Source: Cercis canadensis (Eukaryota; Streptophyta; Magnoliopsida; Fabales; Fabaceae). From it: 64,000 nucleotides of DNA. Below are positions 1 to 12,111 of the stretch, in pieces. The DNA lies in contig QAOA01002523.1 in assembly GCA_003255065.1 (NCBI GenBank), forward strand, positions 43,878 to 107,877. The letters run 5' to 3'. Made by a program: the position numbers and the translations under genes. Numbering within the stretch: position 1 is the stretch's first letter; each line of letters begins with the position of its first letter. Below the pieces are notes generated by a model, which saw nothing but the letters and a program-made list of their open reading frames with translations, ran no database searches and was not told where the DNA came from.

Positions 1-2370
1 TCCAGAATGAACAAAAGAACAAACCCTTCAGTAACCATAAGGAATGATGGTACCTAGTATACTAATAACAATGCAACTCTTCAAACAAGTATAGAGTGCT
101 CTAAAATCTACAGATCATTGTCCCAAAATCTTAATAGGACTTGCAAGGATAAAGTCCTCCATTAGGATGCTTTCAAGAAATAAGTCTAACTTCATTCCAG
201 TCCTTTCATTCATAACCCAGGAGATTTTGCTAAGGTTTTTCTAATCATCAACAATGACTTAACGGTTTTCAGGCAGTATAGTTTAGGAGAAATCATGTAA
301 TTTGAATACCTAGCATTTCAGAAAAGCCCTAAAACACCCACAAAAAAGCCCCAAATTTTTTATCATTCCTTTCCTAAGTTTAAATTCATAAGTCATGACT
401 CATGGTATCTTCAATCCCGCCAGACAAGCATAGCTAAGCAGACCATGCAGTAATATACAACCAAATATAAACTGCATTTCTATTTGACATTCATCCAAAG
501 CCTTTACATATAATATGCTTCAGACTGAACACCAGGTGCTTACTAAGGTACTTTTGGTAAAAATACTAACAACAGGGACTACATCTCCATTTACCAAGTT
601 TTATCCTTAAATTTGCTTAGGACAAGGTTGTTTTCATGGCTTCTCTTGGTTGTTCTGAACATTGTTTTTTTCAAGGAGCCACCTTGATAGAATGCAGAGA
701 GATTGGAGAGCCCTTTCATAATAATCCTTTTTTTTCTTGTGTAGTTTTCTCTAAGGAACTCCTTTTCTTTGTATCCTTTCTCACTTCTAATAAAATTTTC
801 TTTCTCAAAAGAAAAAAAAAAACAAAAACAAATAAAACACTAACAGCTGACTAGTAAAACTACATAGTTCTAGTAATGATTCTTGTAAACGGCTAATGAA
901 ACACTATTTTTTAATGGATATATATAATCTTCACAGTTAGTGGTATAATCATCTATCACACAATATATGCATTTCAAAACTTCCAACTTGTAAGTATATT
1001 AGTTTACACGTAATATTTTAAAAAATTGAATTAATCAATCCGGAGTATTTTCTAAGGACCTCAAGATTAGTGCCTTCTATATAGATAAAATTATCAAATA
1101 CAAATCCCATGTATCACACATTAATTAATTAATATCCCTATTATTTTATCCCAAGTTATTAAAATTTGAAATACAATCATTAGCTTAACTAGCATCAGGT
1201 GTAAACATAGAACATTAACTTAATTAATGTATAATTTTGAACTTAAGAAAAAAAGTCCCTGATCACCCTAATAATTGAGTTCCAAGTGATTCATACCTAT
1301 TGTCAAAGAATTAGTCATCCTGAAAGTTTAAGCTATTAGGTGCAAGCCAAATAACGGGAATGGGATTTATTTTTAACATGCCTCCTCATACAAAAGCCCT
1401 TTGGACTTGAAGTGCGAGCAAAGCTCAAGCTCACTAATGGGTGAGGATCAAACTCCTAACCACCTCAAAGGGCTATGACCACCATGTCAAAGAAGTCGCA
1501 ATCCTATAAGCTTAAGCCATTATATGCAAGCCCAAGAATGGGTTTTATCTATAACACCTAGAGAAGAAATTTCCTTATTATCTCCCTCCCTTCATGTTGA
1601 CAATCTCTCCTTTCCTCCATCTTCATCTATCTGGGGCCTCTACCCATTGACACTTTTCCCCCTTTTTATCAATGTGTAATGTGTGACACATGTCGCCCTT
1701 CCTCCCCCACTTCCCCATTCCTCCTCTGTAATGCTTCAATTTTTTTTCTGCAAGTATTAATATTATTTCCTCACAAATAATCATTATAAATTGGGCATGA
1801 ATAGGTAGGTAAGAGTTTATTTTTCTTCCCTTCTAGTTCTATTTAAATGAAAACAAGCAATCAAGTCAAGGAAACAAAACCACATAAATTGTCACTAGTG
1901 CGTGAAGCATATCTCTTAAGTGCAAAGAGCCAAATGCCACCACTGACCAAGGCTGGCAAAGACCAAATCCAGCCCAAACTGAGTACAACAACTCTTAACA
2001 ACTGCTAGTACATCAAAATGGTGGCCTATATCCTTCTGAGGAACTTCAAAATTGAAGGTACATCAACCATTTCACAACCTATACTCTTAACAGACAAAAT
2101 CCCATTTGCATTCACCTCAAATCTTTAGTCCATCATTTGTTGCCCTCTAAAACCTCAAATCTTTAGTCCATCATTTATACCTTAACTCAAATATACTCAC
2201 TGTACTGTATCAACAACATATACCCAAAACCCAAGAGAGCTTTTTTAAATGCTAATGGCTACCACAGCTTATAAATGATAAAGAAGAAAACCCACAAGCC
2301 AAAACCACTCCGCAGCAAAGAAAGTTAATTCAAGTAGTTAATACATAGAAGAAAGAGAGAGAACCTGAGA
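1..2370. other. Left edge, no recognisable coding exon
   Basis: No open reading frame here has domain-like content or a convincing exon structure. The stretch is AT-rich and contains a dispersed repeat (listed separately). If the putative minus-strand promoter at 2371-2651 is real, this stretch would be its first intron or transcribed leader, with the coding part to the left of the window. Confidence 0.4.
1310..1560 (+). repeat. Dispersed repeat, family 'AAAGCCCTTT..GACTTGAAG'
   Basis: The stretch has the phrases 'caaaagccctttggacttga' and, further on, 'ccatgtcaaagaa' and 'ataagcttaagccatta'. The same ordered phrases recur at about 34180-34460 and 43010-43300 in the same orientation, and inverted at about 37515-37700. 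This is therefore a moderately repeated element of the genome. Its ends and class were not resolved; no terminal repeats or target-site duplication were found. Confidence 0.55.
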
Positions 2371-2651
2371 AAAACAGAAGCTCGAGGTAGAGTTGGCTGC
2401 TGAAGAAGAGAGGAGAGAGCAGGGTAAGATGGGGTTGATGCGAGGGCGATTTAGAGAGAAAGCAGAAAAAGAAAAAGGGTATAAATTTGAGAGAGTAGTG
2501 AAGGAAGTGAAAATGGGGTAATCGGTGATTGGGAGAAGCGGTAAGATAGAGGAGACTAGCACTGGCTAGCGAATTGCGAATTGCGAAGTGCGAGTGGCGG
2601 AAGCGCGAATGACGACCTGTTACCTGAAGGAAGGCTAGGCTATATAAATAT
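2371..2651 (-). promoter_or_regulatory. Putative promoter and 5' exon of a leftward gene
   Basis: On the minus strand a TATA-like run (TATTTATATA, 2641-2650) is followed by about 240 bases of pyrimidine-rich, GC-richer sequence. It ends in a CAG/GTTCTC junction near 2371 that could be a splice donor. Read in one frame this stretch resembles a Ser-rich plastid transit peptide. However, that frame has no ATG: its first usable codon is GTG, preceded by an in-frame stop. An untranslated first exon is therefore the safer reading. No matching coding exon was found between 1 and 2370. Confidence 0.3.
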
Positions 2652-3590
2652 GATAATCGTTATATTAAAGATCATATATCAAAAAAATCAGAGAAATGCT
2701 ATTTCTTTCTTCTTTTTTTAATTTGAAAATTGTTATTTAGTCAAAAAAAAATACAAATTTTGCTAAGAAAATGAAATAAAATAATAAAAATTTGAAAATT
2801 CTACATGGATATGCTGGATATGCTATATATCACATAGGTATGTTATATTAACGTGTAAATGTAATTTTTATATTTTATTAAATATAAAAATAATTTATTT
2901 TATTTTTTAAAATTAATTTAAAAATAATTAATTTATATATATATTATTTACATATTAATTATTTTAATGTAATATGACATATATATAAAGATTAAAAAAA
3001 ATTAAAAACTTCCATAAAAATTATATATTTATTCAAAAGTAATTATAAGTTTAGTAACGGCAATTCAATTAAATTTTAAATTTGTAGCATTTTTCAAAAG
3101 AATTATATATTTTAAGAAAAAGGATCATATACTAAAATTGGTTAATATGATATACACCCCTCAAATAGGAAGAAAATCCTCCATTAGTCTTCCTTGATGA
3201 GATGGAATCCAAGAGATCCATCCTTTATTAAATAATGGTAGAGCTGACTTAAAATATTATTTTAAAAATTAAAAAAAAAAATCATGTTTTCCTTGCCGTA
3301 TCAATAAATTTACTAAATATTGGATATCAATATAAATAATTTATTTTTAAAATAAAAGAATTAATTTATTTATTTTATGAAAACAGAAGATGAAAATTAC
3401 AATTTCACTTAATAATAATTGTAACCTAATTAAAAATTATTAGATAGAATTTTTTTTGAGTGATTTATCAAAAATTATTATTGATTCAAGTGATTTAAAA
3501 ATAATTGTCTCCTAATTTTAATTACACTCATTTAAAACTATTTTCTTATTTTCTAAACCGTTAACTCAGCTGCGTAAGAAAGGAAAATCC
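2652..3590. other. AT-rich intergenic spacer
   Basis: The spacer is very AT-rich and separates the leftward putative promoter from the start of the VIN3-like transcription unit. No ORF, transposon terminus or structured repeat was seen. It could hold divergent promoters for both flanking genes, but no specific element can be named. Confidence 0.4.
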
Positions 3591-3599
3591 TCACACTGC

Positions 3600-3687
3600 A
3601 CATGGTTTGGATTGGGGTAATCTGGTAAGAAGAAAGCGCGAAGAACTTGACGTTCCTATTTTGAATACGCAGAATCAAATGGATCCG
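3600..3687 (+). other. Candidate 5' UTR exon of the VIN3-like gene
   Basis: After the AT-rich spacer, base composition rises at about 3590 and a good donor (GGATCCG/GTAACT) follows at 3688. The start is approximate because no clear TATA box fixes it. An ATG just before the donor could encode only three residues before splicing. The assignment rests on position upstream of the VIN3-like exons and on the donor; cDNA would decide. Confidence 0.3.
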
Positions 3688-6010
3688 GTAACTCAAGCTT
3701 CTCTTCTCTATTTGTTGCTACCTTGTTGTAGATTGGGTTGCTGAAATTTACAGAGTCTTCAACTATTCTGTCATCTAGCTCAACACAGTAGAGACTGGTG
3801 TATACTGGTATGGAATAAAAATCGCAGAATCATTGATAAATTGAGTTGCATTTTGTTAAAAATTTGATCTTTGACTCTTACACTCGCTTGAGGGGTTCCC
3901 ATTTTACACAATTGGCAATTCCTTTTTTATTGATGGGTATTTGTTGGCGTTTACCAGAATTTTTAATTTTAATTGGTCTGTAATTTACGCTCAAGTTTGG
4001 TTACCAAGTGTTTGTGTTTTGGGTGAAAGACGCATTCCTATTTGCTTTGGTGGCACAAGTTCTTTTGGAAGCTCCCAGACACTTAAGCTAGTTAAATTGG
4101 AATATTCACAACGCAGAAAACGTGAAAAGATGGTTTGACTTGTGTGCTTGATCCAAAACCAATTTTTTTGGTAGTAGAAGATACACTAGCTGCAGCAGAT
4201 GTAGAGACACTGTCTAAAACATATTTCACAAGGTAAAACTATCGCATAACCACATAAGCTTAAGATTTTAAAAAGTAAGTGTTTGCAGGACTCTCTTAAT
4301 AAGAATTATGTGGTGACTGGATAGGCCTTTTAGCTGAACACTAATAAAGATACCTTCACAAACCTACAATGTCCCAGATTTGCAACAGTTCCAATCACAC
4401 TTGATTCACTAGTAGCAGAGAAAAGGATACAGAAAGGACTGGTTGAATGTGTGTTTAGATCTAGCATCAATAGCAAAAGATAAGCCCTAGGCTGATGCAG
4501 AGTCTTACTTGTTGTATTACCTAGTGGCCAGCCGAGTAAACCAGTTGACTGGGAGGTCAAACCTGATCCCTGGAGAAAGTTTTGATTGGATGGTTCTCTC
4601 CAATTTTGCATGCATATAACATGTTATCAGTGGAGCCTGTTGCTGATGAAACCTTTTGTTGCAATCAACATCATGAGTTAGAGTTGGAACAATGCACTTT
4701 GCAAATGATCTAATTATTTTGCAGGTGAGGTGGTGAGTAACCGTAATGATTTCAAACTTCTTTGCAGAATCAGATACCCTTTCATATGGAAAGGTATGTT
4801 GGCACTTTATTTGACAGTTCAAATTGCAAATATACTACATTATATTAGTGGAAAATATGTTAACTGTGACCTAAAATGCTGTGAAGTGCTTATCACTGCT
4901 GTATTCTTGGAATGTAGTAAAGAACAATAGAAAGAAACTTCGATACCTTTTGTCCAATTTATACAATATAAACTCTTCAAAAGAGAATTATTTATACCAC
5001 ATCCAAACAAATTTATGGGAACTCGTTTGCTCATTATATTACGAAAGTGGGTTTAGTATCAAGCACTTGTATTGGTTGCTATGTCTTTGACATGAAAGGA
5101 AGGATTTGCTGTGGAAAGTATTTTACATGTGTGGCATTAATAAGTTAGTTGGTTGTTATAAAAATTACTATAACTTAAGAGTTAAGTTTTCTGAACAGAC
5201 TTCATAGACTTTAGTGAGATTATTGTTACAAAACATTTGAATTTTTTTTTCTTTCTTACTGCATATATTTCATGTCATTTTGCTAAATGGTACCATACAT
5301 AAATTTCTCAAAGTAAAACACTTGCATATAACACAGACAAACTGTAATTTTTGTTCAGAAAGATAAATACACTCACACACACGCAAATGCACACGCACAC
5401 ACATATATATATTGAGTAAAAACAAAAAACAAAAAGGAGAACATATAATTGGAGGATAAGATATCCTCCTTAGGAAAAGAATAAGGAAAGAAGCACAAAG
5501 AACATAGAAGGAGAACATCAATACAATAAAGCCCATCAGTCCTTCTTAATATCTGGCAAACAAACTCCCTTAAACTACCCATGGGCTGCACACCTAAGAG
5601 AAGGTGGCAAGTAAAAAATCCTATTCCAAAGCAGGGGCAAGGACAAAGACTTCTATTTAAAGATGTCAGTATTATGATCTAATCAAATGCCCCAAATAGC
5701 AGTAAAACCAGCTTTCATGCATAAGACATTGTCCTCATTAGTCCTGCCAAAAAATTTCAATCTAATTAAAAAATTGATCCAAATTATGATGGCTAACCTA
5801 TATTTTCCAAAAATATCCAATAAACTTATCTGCACTTAATTAGGGGCTGGTACATGAAAAAACAATATAAAGATTGCTTTCTATGGTTCTATTAGACTAA
5901 ATTCCTTTATAATGCCATCAATACACCTAGAGTATGTTAGACTCCCCTCTCACCTTAGAAAATGGAAGTGTATTGACATAGTAGTCTACGAAAAATAAAC
6001 CCAGAGGATG

Positions 6011-6040
6011 GAAGAAGAAGAAGAAGAAGAAGAAGAAGAA
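6011..6040 (+). repeat. (GAA)n microsatellite
   Basis: About ten perfect GAA triplets inside the first long intron of the VIN3-like transcription unit. A mixed CA/TA microsatellite also lies at about 5370-5412. Confidence 0.9.
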
Positions 6041-7154
6041 ATATTGTAGGATGAACAAACTGAGTACAGTTTTAAGATGAAGGCAGCTTATATGATCTTA
6101 ATGTAAATAATTGGAAGCAAACTGAAGTTGCATGAAAAAGTAAAAATCAAACAGAAAGTAAATTAAATACGATATAAATTTAGCAACGAATAATTAATGC
6201 TCAAACTCCAAAAGAATTGTACAAACATCTGCACATGCTATATAATTCCCTTCCTAGTTGAGATATCTTTTCACAACCCACTTTAGGGATCTTGAAAGCT
6301 GAAAGGAGAATAAGGTGCTTTGTACTCTTTTTCTGGGGTGACTGTTAAGGGTTTGGAAGAACCCTTGTTATATATAATATCATAGCATTTAAGAATTTTT
6401 GTGGAAGAAAAATTTCTTAAAGAAATAGAAAGTAGAAGAACAAAGGCAAAGGATAAGATATCCTCATAAAAGAAAGAAGAAAACATACCAAAAAAAAAAA
6501 AAAAANAAAAAAAAAAAAATAGAAAGACATATTGACACCAAGTGGCTATTGAAACAAATCAATAGAAAGACACAACTGCATCCTAACGCTAATGCTGGAT
6601 GACATGGACCGATAAATATTCATATTTTACATACAACAATTGTCACAAAACAACAGGGGCACATACCTTAGTTAAGCCTATAAAGTCTGTGCATAAAACA
6701 TATTCAACAATTCTTGCCAGCGGGATATTTTTTTGTCTTTTGTGCTAGATATGTTAGATAATTCCGTTTTGCTTTAGGGTTGGTTGTCTTCTCTTTGTGT
6801 TATTGGTTGTATCCAAATTTAACGGTTATTCTGTATTCTCTGTATAAAACAAGATTCATGCCTCTTACATTTAAAATGACTTATTTATTGGGTTATGAAT
6901 TAACAAAATATAAATATTTAACTTTTATTGTATTGATTGAACATTCAAGACTAAAATCGCAGGCCAAAAAATTCATGGACTGGTGCTGAATAATATGGAA
7001 CTTGAAATTACTTTTGTTTAAAATATGATGAAAATTTTAAACCTAAATAAATAATTAATAAAGCATGGCATTACTCTAATGTGTCAATAGATGTTATGGT
7101 GAATGCACGTACTAATTACAAAAGAAGTAATTGTTTTCTGTCCTTTTTCTGCAG

Positions 7155-7210
7155 GGCAGAACAAACTTTACTTTCAAACTAACACGTTCTCTCACACTTT
7201 GCTTCTACTT
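7155..7210 (+). other. Candidate internal 5' UTR exon
   Basis: A pyrimidine-rich tract ending CTGCAG is followed by 56 bases and then CTACTT/GTAAGT, a near-consensus donor. The enclosed bases have no useful ATG and no protein similarity that I recognise. It would fit as a non-coding leader exon between 3687 and the coding start at 8520. This is inference from splice signals only. Confidence 0.3.
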
Positions 7211-7767
7211 GTAAGTTTCCTATTTGCTCTTCACTCTAAAAATGTGAACAACTTGTACAAGTCCTCTCTTTTAAACCAAGTAACTATGAAGAAGTTTCCA
7301 TTTATATTCAAGCTCTTTCAAAGCAAACTTTTCAGCTTCGGTCCATTAAAGCCCTTAGAGTTGTCCCCATTCTCTGGAGGTACTTCATGTGGATTCTCTT
7401 TGTAACTTCCATTTTTATTTTTATTTTCTAAAATATACTTGTTCTTTTGTGTATTTTCAACTGTTTGTGGATTCAACCTCATTTTCTTTGCATTGTTTCC
7501 TTTGCCTTTTGTTTTTGTATCTTCAGATTATGATTCTATTTTTTTTTTTTTCTTGTAACNGCAAAAAAAAAAAAATTTCTGCATTCATATCCCCATACTG
7601 AAATGGTTCTTGTTTCTAGAACACTCTTGATTCGCATCTTGTTAATTCTAACAATGCATATTAGAATATTTGTTAGTCATAATATATTTTCCTTTGTTAC
7701 GTTTCTCCTTGTCCCTTTACATTAAGTTGGTAATATATTTGTCTGCCTAAGTTAATTTTTTGTTTCA

Positions 7768-7831
7768 GAAAGTATTCATTGTATATAAAAAATAAGAATN
7801 GAAAGTATTCATTGTATATAAAAATAAGAAT
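7768..7831. repeat. Assembly-type duplication around the N at 7800
   Basis: Bases 7768-7799 and 7801-7831 are the same 31-32-base sequence, differing by one A in a homopolymer, with a single N between them. This is the signature of two overlapping contig ends placed side by side instead of merged. Confidence 0.8.
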
Positions 7832-8519
7832 GTTTTTCCTATTCAAGGCTGACTTTAGGATGTTTGGTCTCTTTGCTTTAAACATATTTTTACTTTTTGT
7901 TATAATCTTTTGCATTTGAGTTGGATACAGTGAGGGAGAACATTCATGATTACCCATCAAAATTCATAAAATTTTGTGGCATCCTTTTGTGAAAGTTCTT
8001 TAGAAACCATGGTTATATTTTTGTGTAAATCTTTACATTAATTTTCATGTCCCACACTATAATTTCATTTGTTGCTTGGTTCATTATTATAAATTCATGA
8101 ACCATATTGTGCCGTTGTGTCATATAAATATCTGAATTGCCATGGTGCCATAAAAAGTCATTAATATTTTGTTCGTTGTTGGGAAAGGACATGAAGAACA
8201 ATCCATTTGAGATATTGAATGTAAATATTATTTATTGTTTTGGTTTTCTCATTGATATTTTACCTTAAACAAGCATGGTAGTTATGTTCAAATTAATTGA
8301 TAATCTTTTTCAATAAAAAAAAAAAACTTTCTTGGATGTATAGGGTGATAAGTCTGATTTTATTGTTAGTTTCCTTTATCTATACATTTTGGAGCAGAGC
8401 CATAATTTGTATATGGCACTTATGATTGTGATATTCTTGCTGACATGCCAACATGCTTACAATAATATTCATTTCTTGTCAGAGAAGGGCCATTCATGTA
8501 TAGTTTTGAGCATTCACAA

Positions 8520-11500
8520 ATGGGCTTCAAGGGGAAATTGCTTGCAAAAGGTATGGTGTTGATTGTCTTCCTTACCTTATTCTTCTGTTGGTATAAATAT
8601 CATTTTCCTTTTTCTTTTTGTTGTATCTATAATGATGAGGGTCATGTATTATAGCTTTAGTATGTTAATTTCCTTAAATATTGGGTTGTGGTTGAGAATA
8701 TAGCTGAAATCAGAGTTTGGAAATATGAACCAATGACTTTTAGTGTCTCTTGTATTCATATTACTTAAGTTTAAGATGTATTATTGTACTAGTGTTTGAC
8801 TGTTGATGTACGTGCTATTACTCATTATGTGGTATGTGTTGCATGTGAATATGATGTAGAACAGCTAAGAGGGGTCAATTACAATTTTTTATTGACTTTT
8901 TATATTTTTTATGTAATTTTCGTAGGAATTATTTTTAAAGATTTTATTTGGTTATTTTTGGTAATTTTAGGAAACTTATGGTAGAATTAAAATCCTAATA
9001 GGATAATAAATAGGTTATGATTATTCTAGAAGGGTTATTTCTTGGTGGGCAAGTTTTATTATGGGAATAAATAGGACTACTATGTGTAAAACGAAAAGAG
9101 CTTATTTTCTCCCTTATGAATATTATTTCAAGGATTTTTATTCTCTTTCTAGTGGATTCCAAAGTTTCTTGCCTAGTGGATTCTAGCCTGGCCCCAATTT
9201 CACTCTTCTGTTCAGCGTTAGAATAAAAGTGGTTGGAATGATCTTTATTCTCATATGGTGTTTTTTGTAACCTCATGATTTGTTGATTTTGAACGTTGTG
9301 TTAGACAAAGAATCTAGAGCCTTTTGGTACCCTTTGGATTTAAAATTTTATTTAAAATTCAGTAACCCGATAATTAATAAGATGGGCTTGTTGCTGCCTT
9401 CACTATTGGTGAATCTTTTGCTTTTTGTGGGCCCTGAAGGAAACCTTTTTTGCCATATGTGATGAAATATGTGCTAAAATGGAGTAACAAAATGATGTGA
9501 TTTGGGATAGGGCAGTGCAATAGCCTCTCTTTGGTGCTATGCCCATGGACTTTGCAAGGGAGTTTACCTTACAGATATCAGAGGAATTGGATAGCTTAGT
9601 GCACTTATATTCTTGTGTTTTCCTGCTTTTGTACTTTTTTTTAATTTTCTGCTCAGGAGGCCATAAGTAATCAAAAATAAAAAATAAGATAATGAAAAAA
9701 AAAAAAAAAAAAAAACAAACCAAACAGTTATGTTGTATTGGCACTACATAAATAATTGACATAGATAGAAAAATAGATACAAAATAAGGGATAAGTTATC
9801 CTCCTTTAATTTTGTAATCCTTTGTCTTAATGAATTTCTTCATTCATAAAAGAAATGCTGGGATAAATATACCTAAATAAGCATAGATGCTTTGGATCAA
9901 ATCTGATGTACAGTTAACTTTTTCAGCATCTAGAAATTAGTTGTTATATCAGAATAAGCTATTGAAGTTTTTACTTATTACTATGCAGTTATGCACATAT
10001 GGGTATTATCTTGTTTTTCTTCCATTGATCTAGTAGAACTGATAAAGTAATAATGTATATGAGATTGATATATATAATTTGTGTGTGATATATAGAATGT
10101 TTTACTTTTTGAAACCTGTATTTTTTTAAAAAAATTAATATACCTAAACAAGCATATGTTTGGATCTAAGATTTGATTATCAAACCATAAGCTTCGTGCT
10201 GATACAAAATATGATGGTCAAATCCGGTCAAACCATTATATCCTGCTACAACCCGATAATGATTTCCTCTTGACAAGTACTGTATAAGACCAGATGAAAG
10301 CGCTGTTCCCACCATCTCTCCAGTTCTCATCTGTAAACTCGCCCTTTGGTATTTTCACTTTCTACTTGCCTCACTGGTGGTCACTCTTGTGGACCTGAAA
10401 GTGCCCCATAAATGGTAGGTCAACTTTGACCTGCAAATTTGGCTTCAATTTTTTTTGAATTTTTCTTTGATTGTGCATTCACATTTGTATTTCTGAGGGT
10501 TTTATTTTCCATAACCTTTCACTGAATTAGATTGCATCAGGAAGGAGCTGAACGAGAGCAGAGTCCCTTTTGCAAATAAATCTGAGTTGTTGATCTATGT
10601 GTTGAGTTCTCAAGTAAAGATACATGAAACATATTGGAATTACACAAAAAATGATTGAGAAATTGAGTGGATGGTTCAAGAAGCTGAGAATGATATTTAT
10701 GCCAATCTGCTGCGCTACTGCAGTATGAGACAGTGAAAAATGGTGTTGAAGGTGGCTAAAGCAATGGATTTCTGAACCTGCAGATGACCAAAGTCTCCAG
10801 ACTTTGCACAGTGGTCATCTCCTCTCTCTCTCTTCCCTTGCCACTGTGTTTGTGGATAATATTTTTGTTGGTTTCTCTGTTTGGGAATGCAGCTTAACTT
10901 TGAGTGTATGAGCATTGAGAATCCTAATAACCATAAATACTGGAAAGCAAAAAGTTTTATTTTCCTTATTCTATTTATTTTAATATAGAAGCAAACTCTA
11001 GATGGAAGGTTTTTTTCCTCTTTAAGATTCTGTGCTACTCTAACTCTAGATGAAATCCTGACAGTACATTTTTGTTGTTTTGTCCAATCCAATGTCTAGT
11101 TATGAGTGGTCTAGTAATTTTAATTGGAAATTTATATAGCATTTTATGTGTATTTTTATGTTATGCAGAAATTATTAGTGATAAAGTTAGCCATATAATT
11201 TTGAACAAACTATAATTGAAAAGTAAGAAAGTAAAACCATTTGGATTTTATTATGCAAAAGGATAGTTTCATCCAAGTTGGCTTCTTTTATTATAGAAAG
11301 TATTATTAGGTTGAAAAACACTATTCTGTTGTTTATACTGCTGCACACCAAATGCTAGATGATATAAAAAACTTACAAGCTTCTTATACTATCAGGCCTT
11401 ATCTTGTCCTTTATCCTCATATTTTATCCTATAGGACGCACCGAATGAGGACTTAATGCATTACTATATGCTTCTATTACTGATAATGTATAATTAGAAA

Positions 11501-12050
11501 ATTGGAAAAACATTTCTCTTCCTTCATGTAGTAGAAATTGTTGAATTTTCATGTTATAAATGCTAAGAGTGAGATTGTTAAACTGAGCAGTTGTCAGATT
11601 AGGAAATTGTAGTTAGCTAAACAACTAATATAGGTTAGTTGTTATATATAACAATACCGTCTATCTTTACCTTATTAATTTATTTTAATATGAATTAGAT
11701 TTTGTGTGGAATGAAAGGGAGGTACTTCATCTCACCACTTATCAATGTGGTTGCTTTTCTTTTGGTTAAGTGAAATGGGTATGTTGAGACTATCAGACTG
11801 TGGAGGCCCTCCGTCCGTGTTACAGTTGGAGCTTTTGCCCTTAGTGGAACTTGTTCTCACAGGGGCCTAGCCAGTATCCCTTATATTTCCAGCTGGGGCC
11901 CTTCCTGGGGACAATCATGAGGGCCTGAAGCACTCTCTTAAGGCGGTTTAACTATAGTCTCACCCCACCCTGCCAAAGGCTATGTAGTTGCATTAATTGA
12001 GTCAATTTATTAGCAAATTAGTCTTTCGTCCCACCAGTTGTCTATGTGGT

Positions 12051-12111
<61 letters not shown>

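Noticed and set aside
2338-2562. Minus-strand frame resembling a Ser-rich plastid transit peptide
   Set aside because: It has no ATG: the frame begins with GTG directly after an in-frame stop. Kept only as a possible untranslated exon.
7103-7405. 100-codon open frame in the VIN3-like 5' region
   Set aside because: No family similarity and low-complexity composition. A strong donor at 7211 interrupts it, so a leader exon is more likely.
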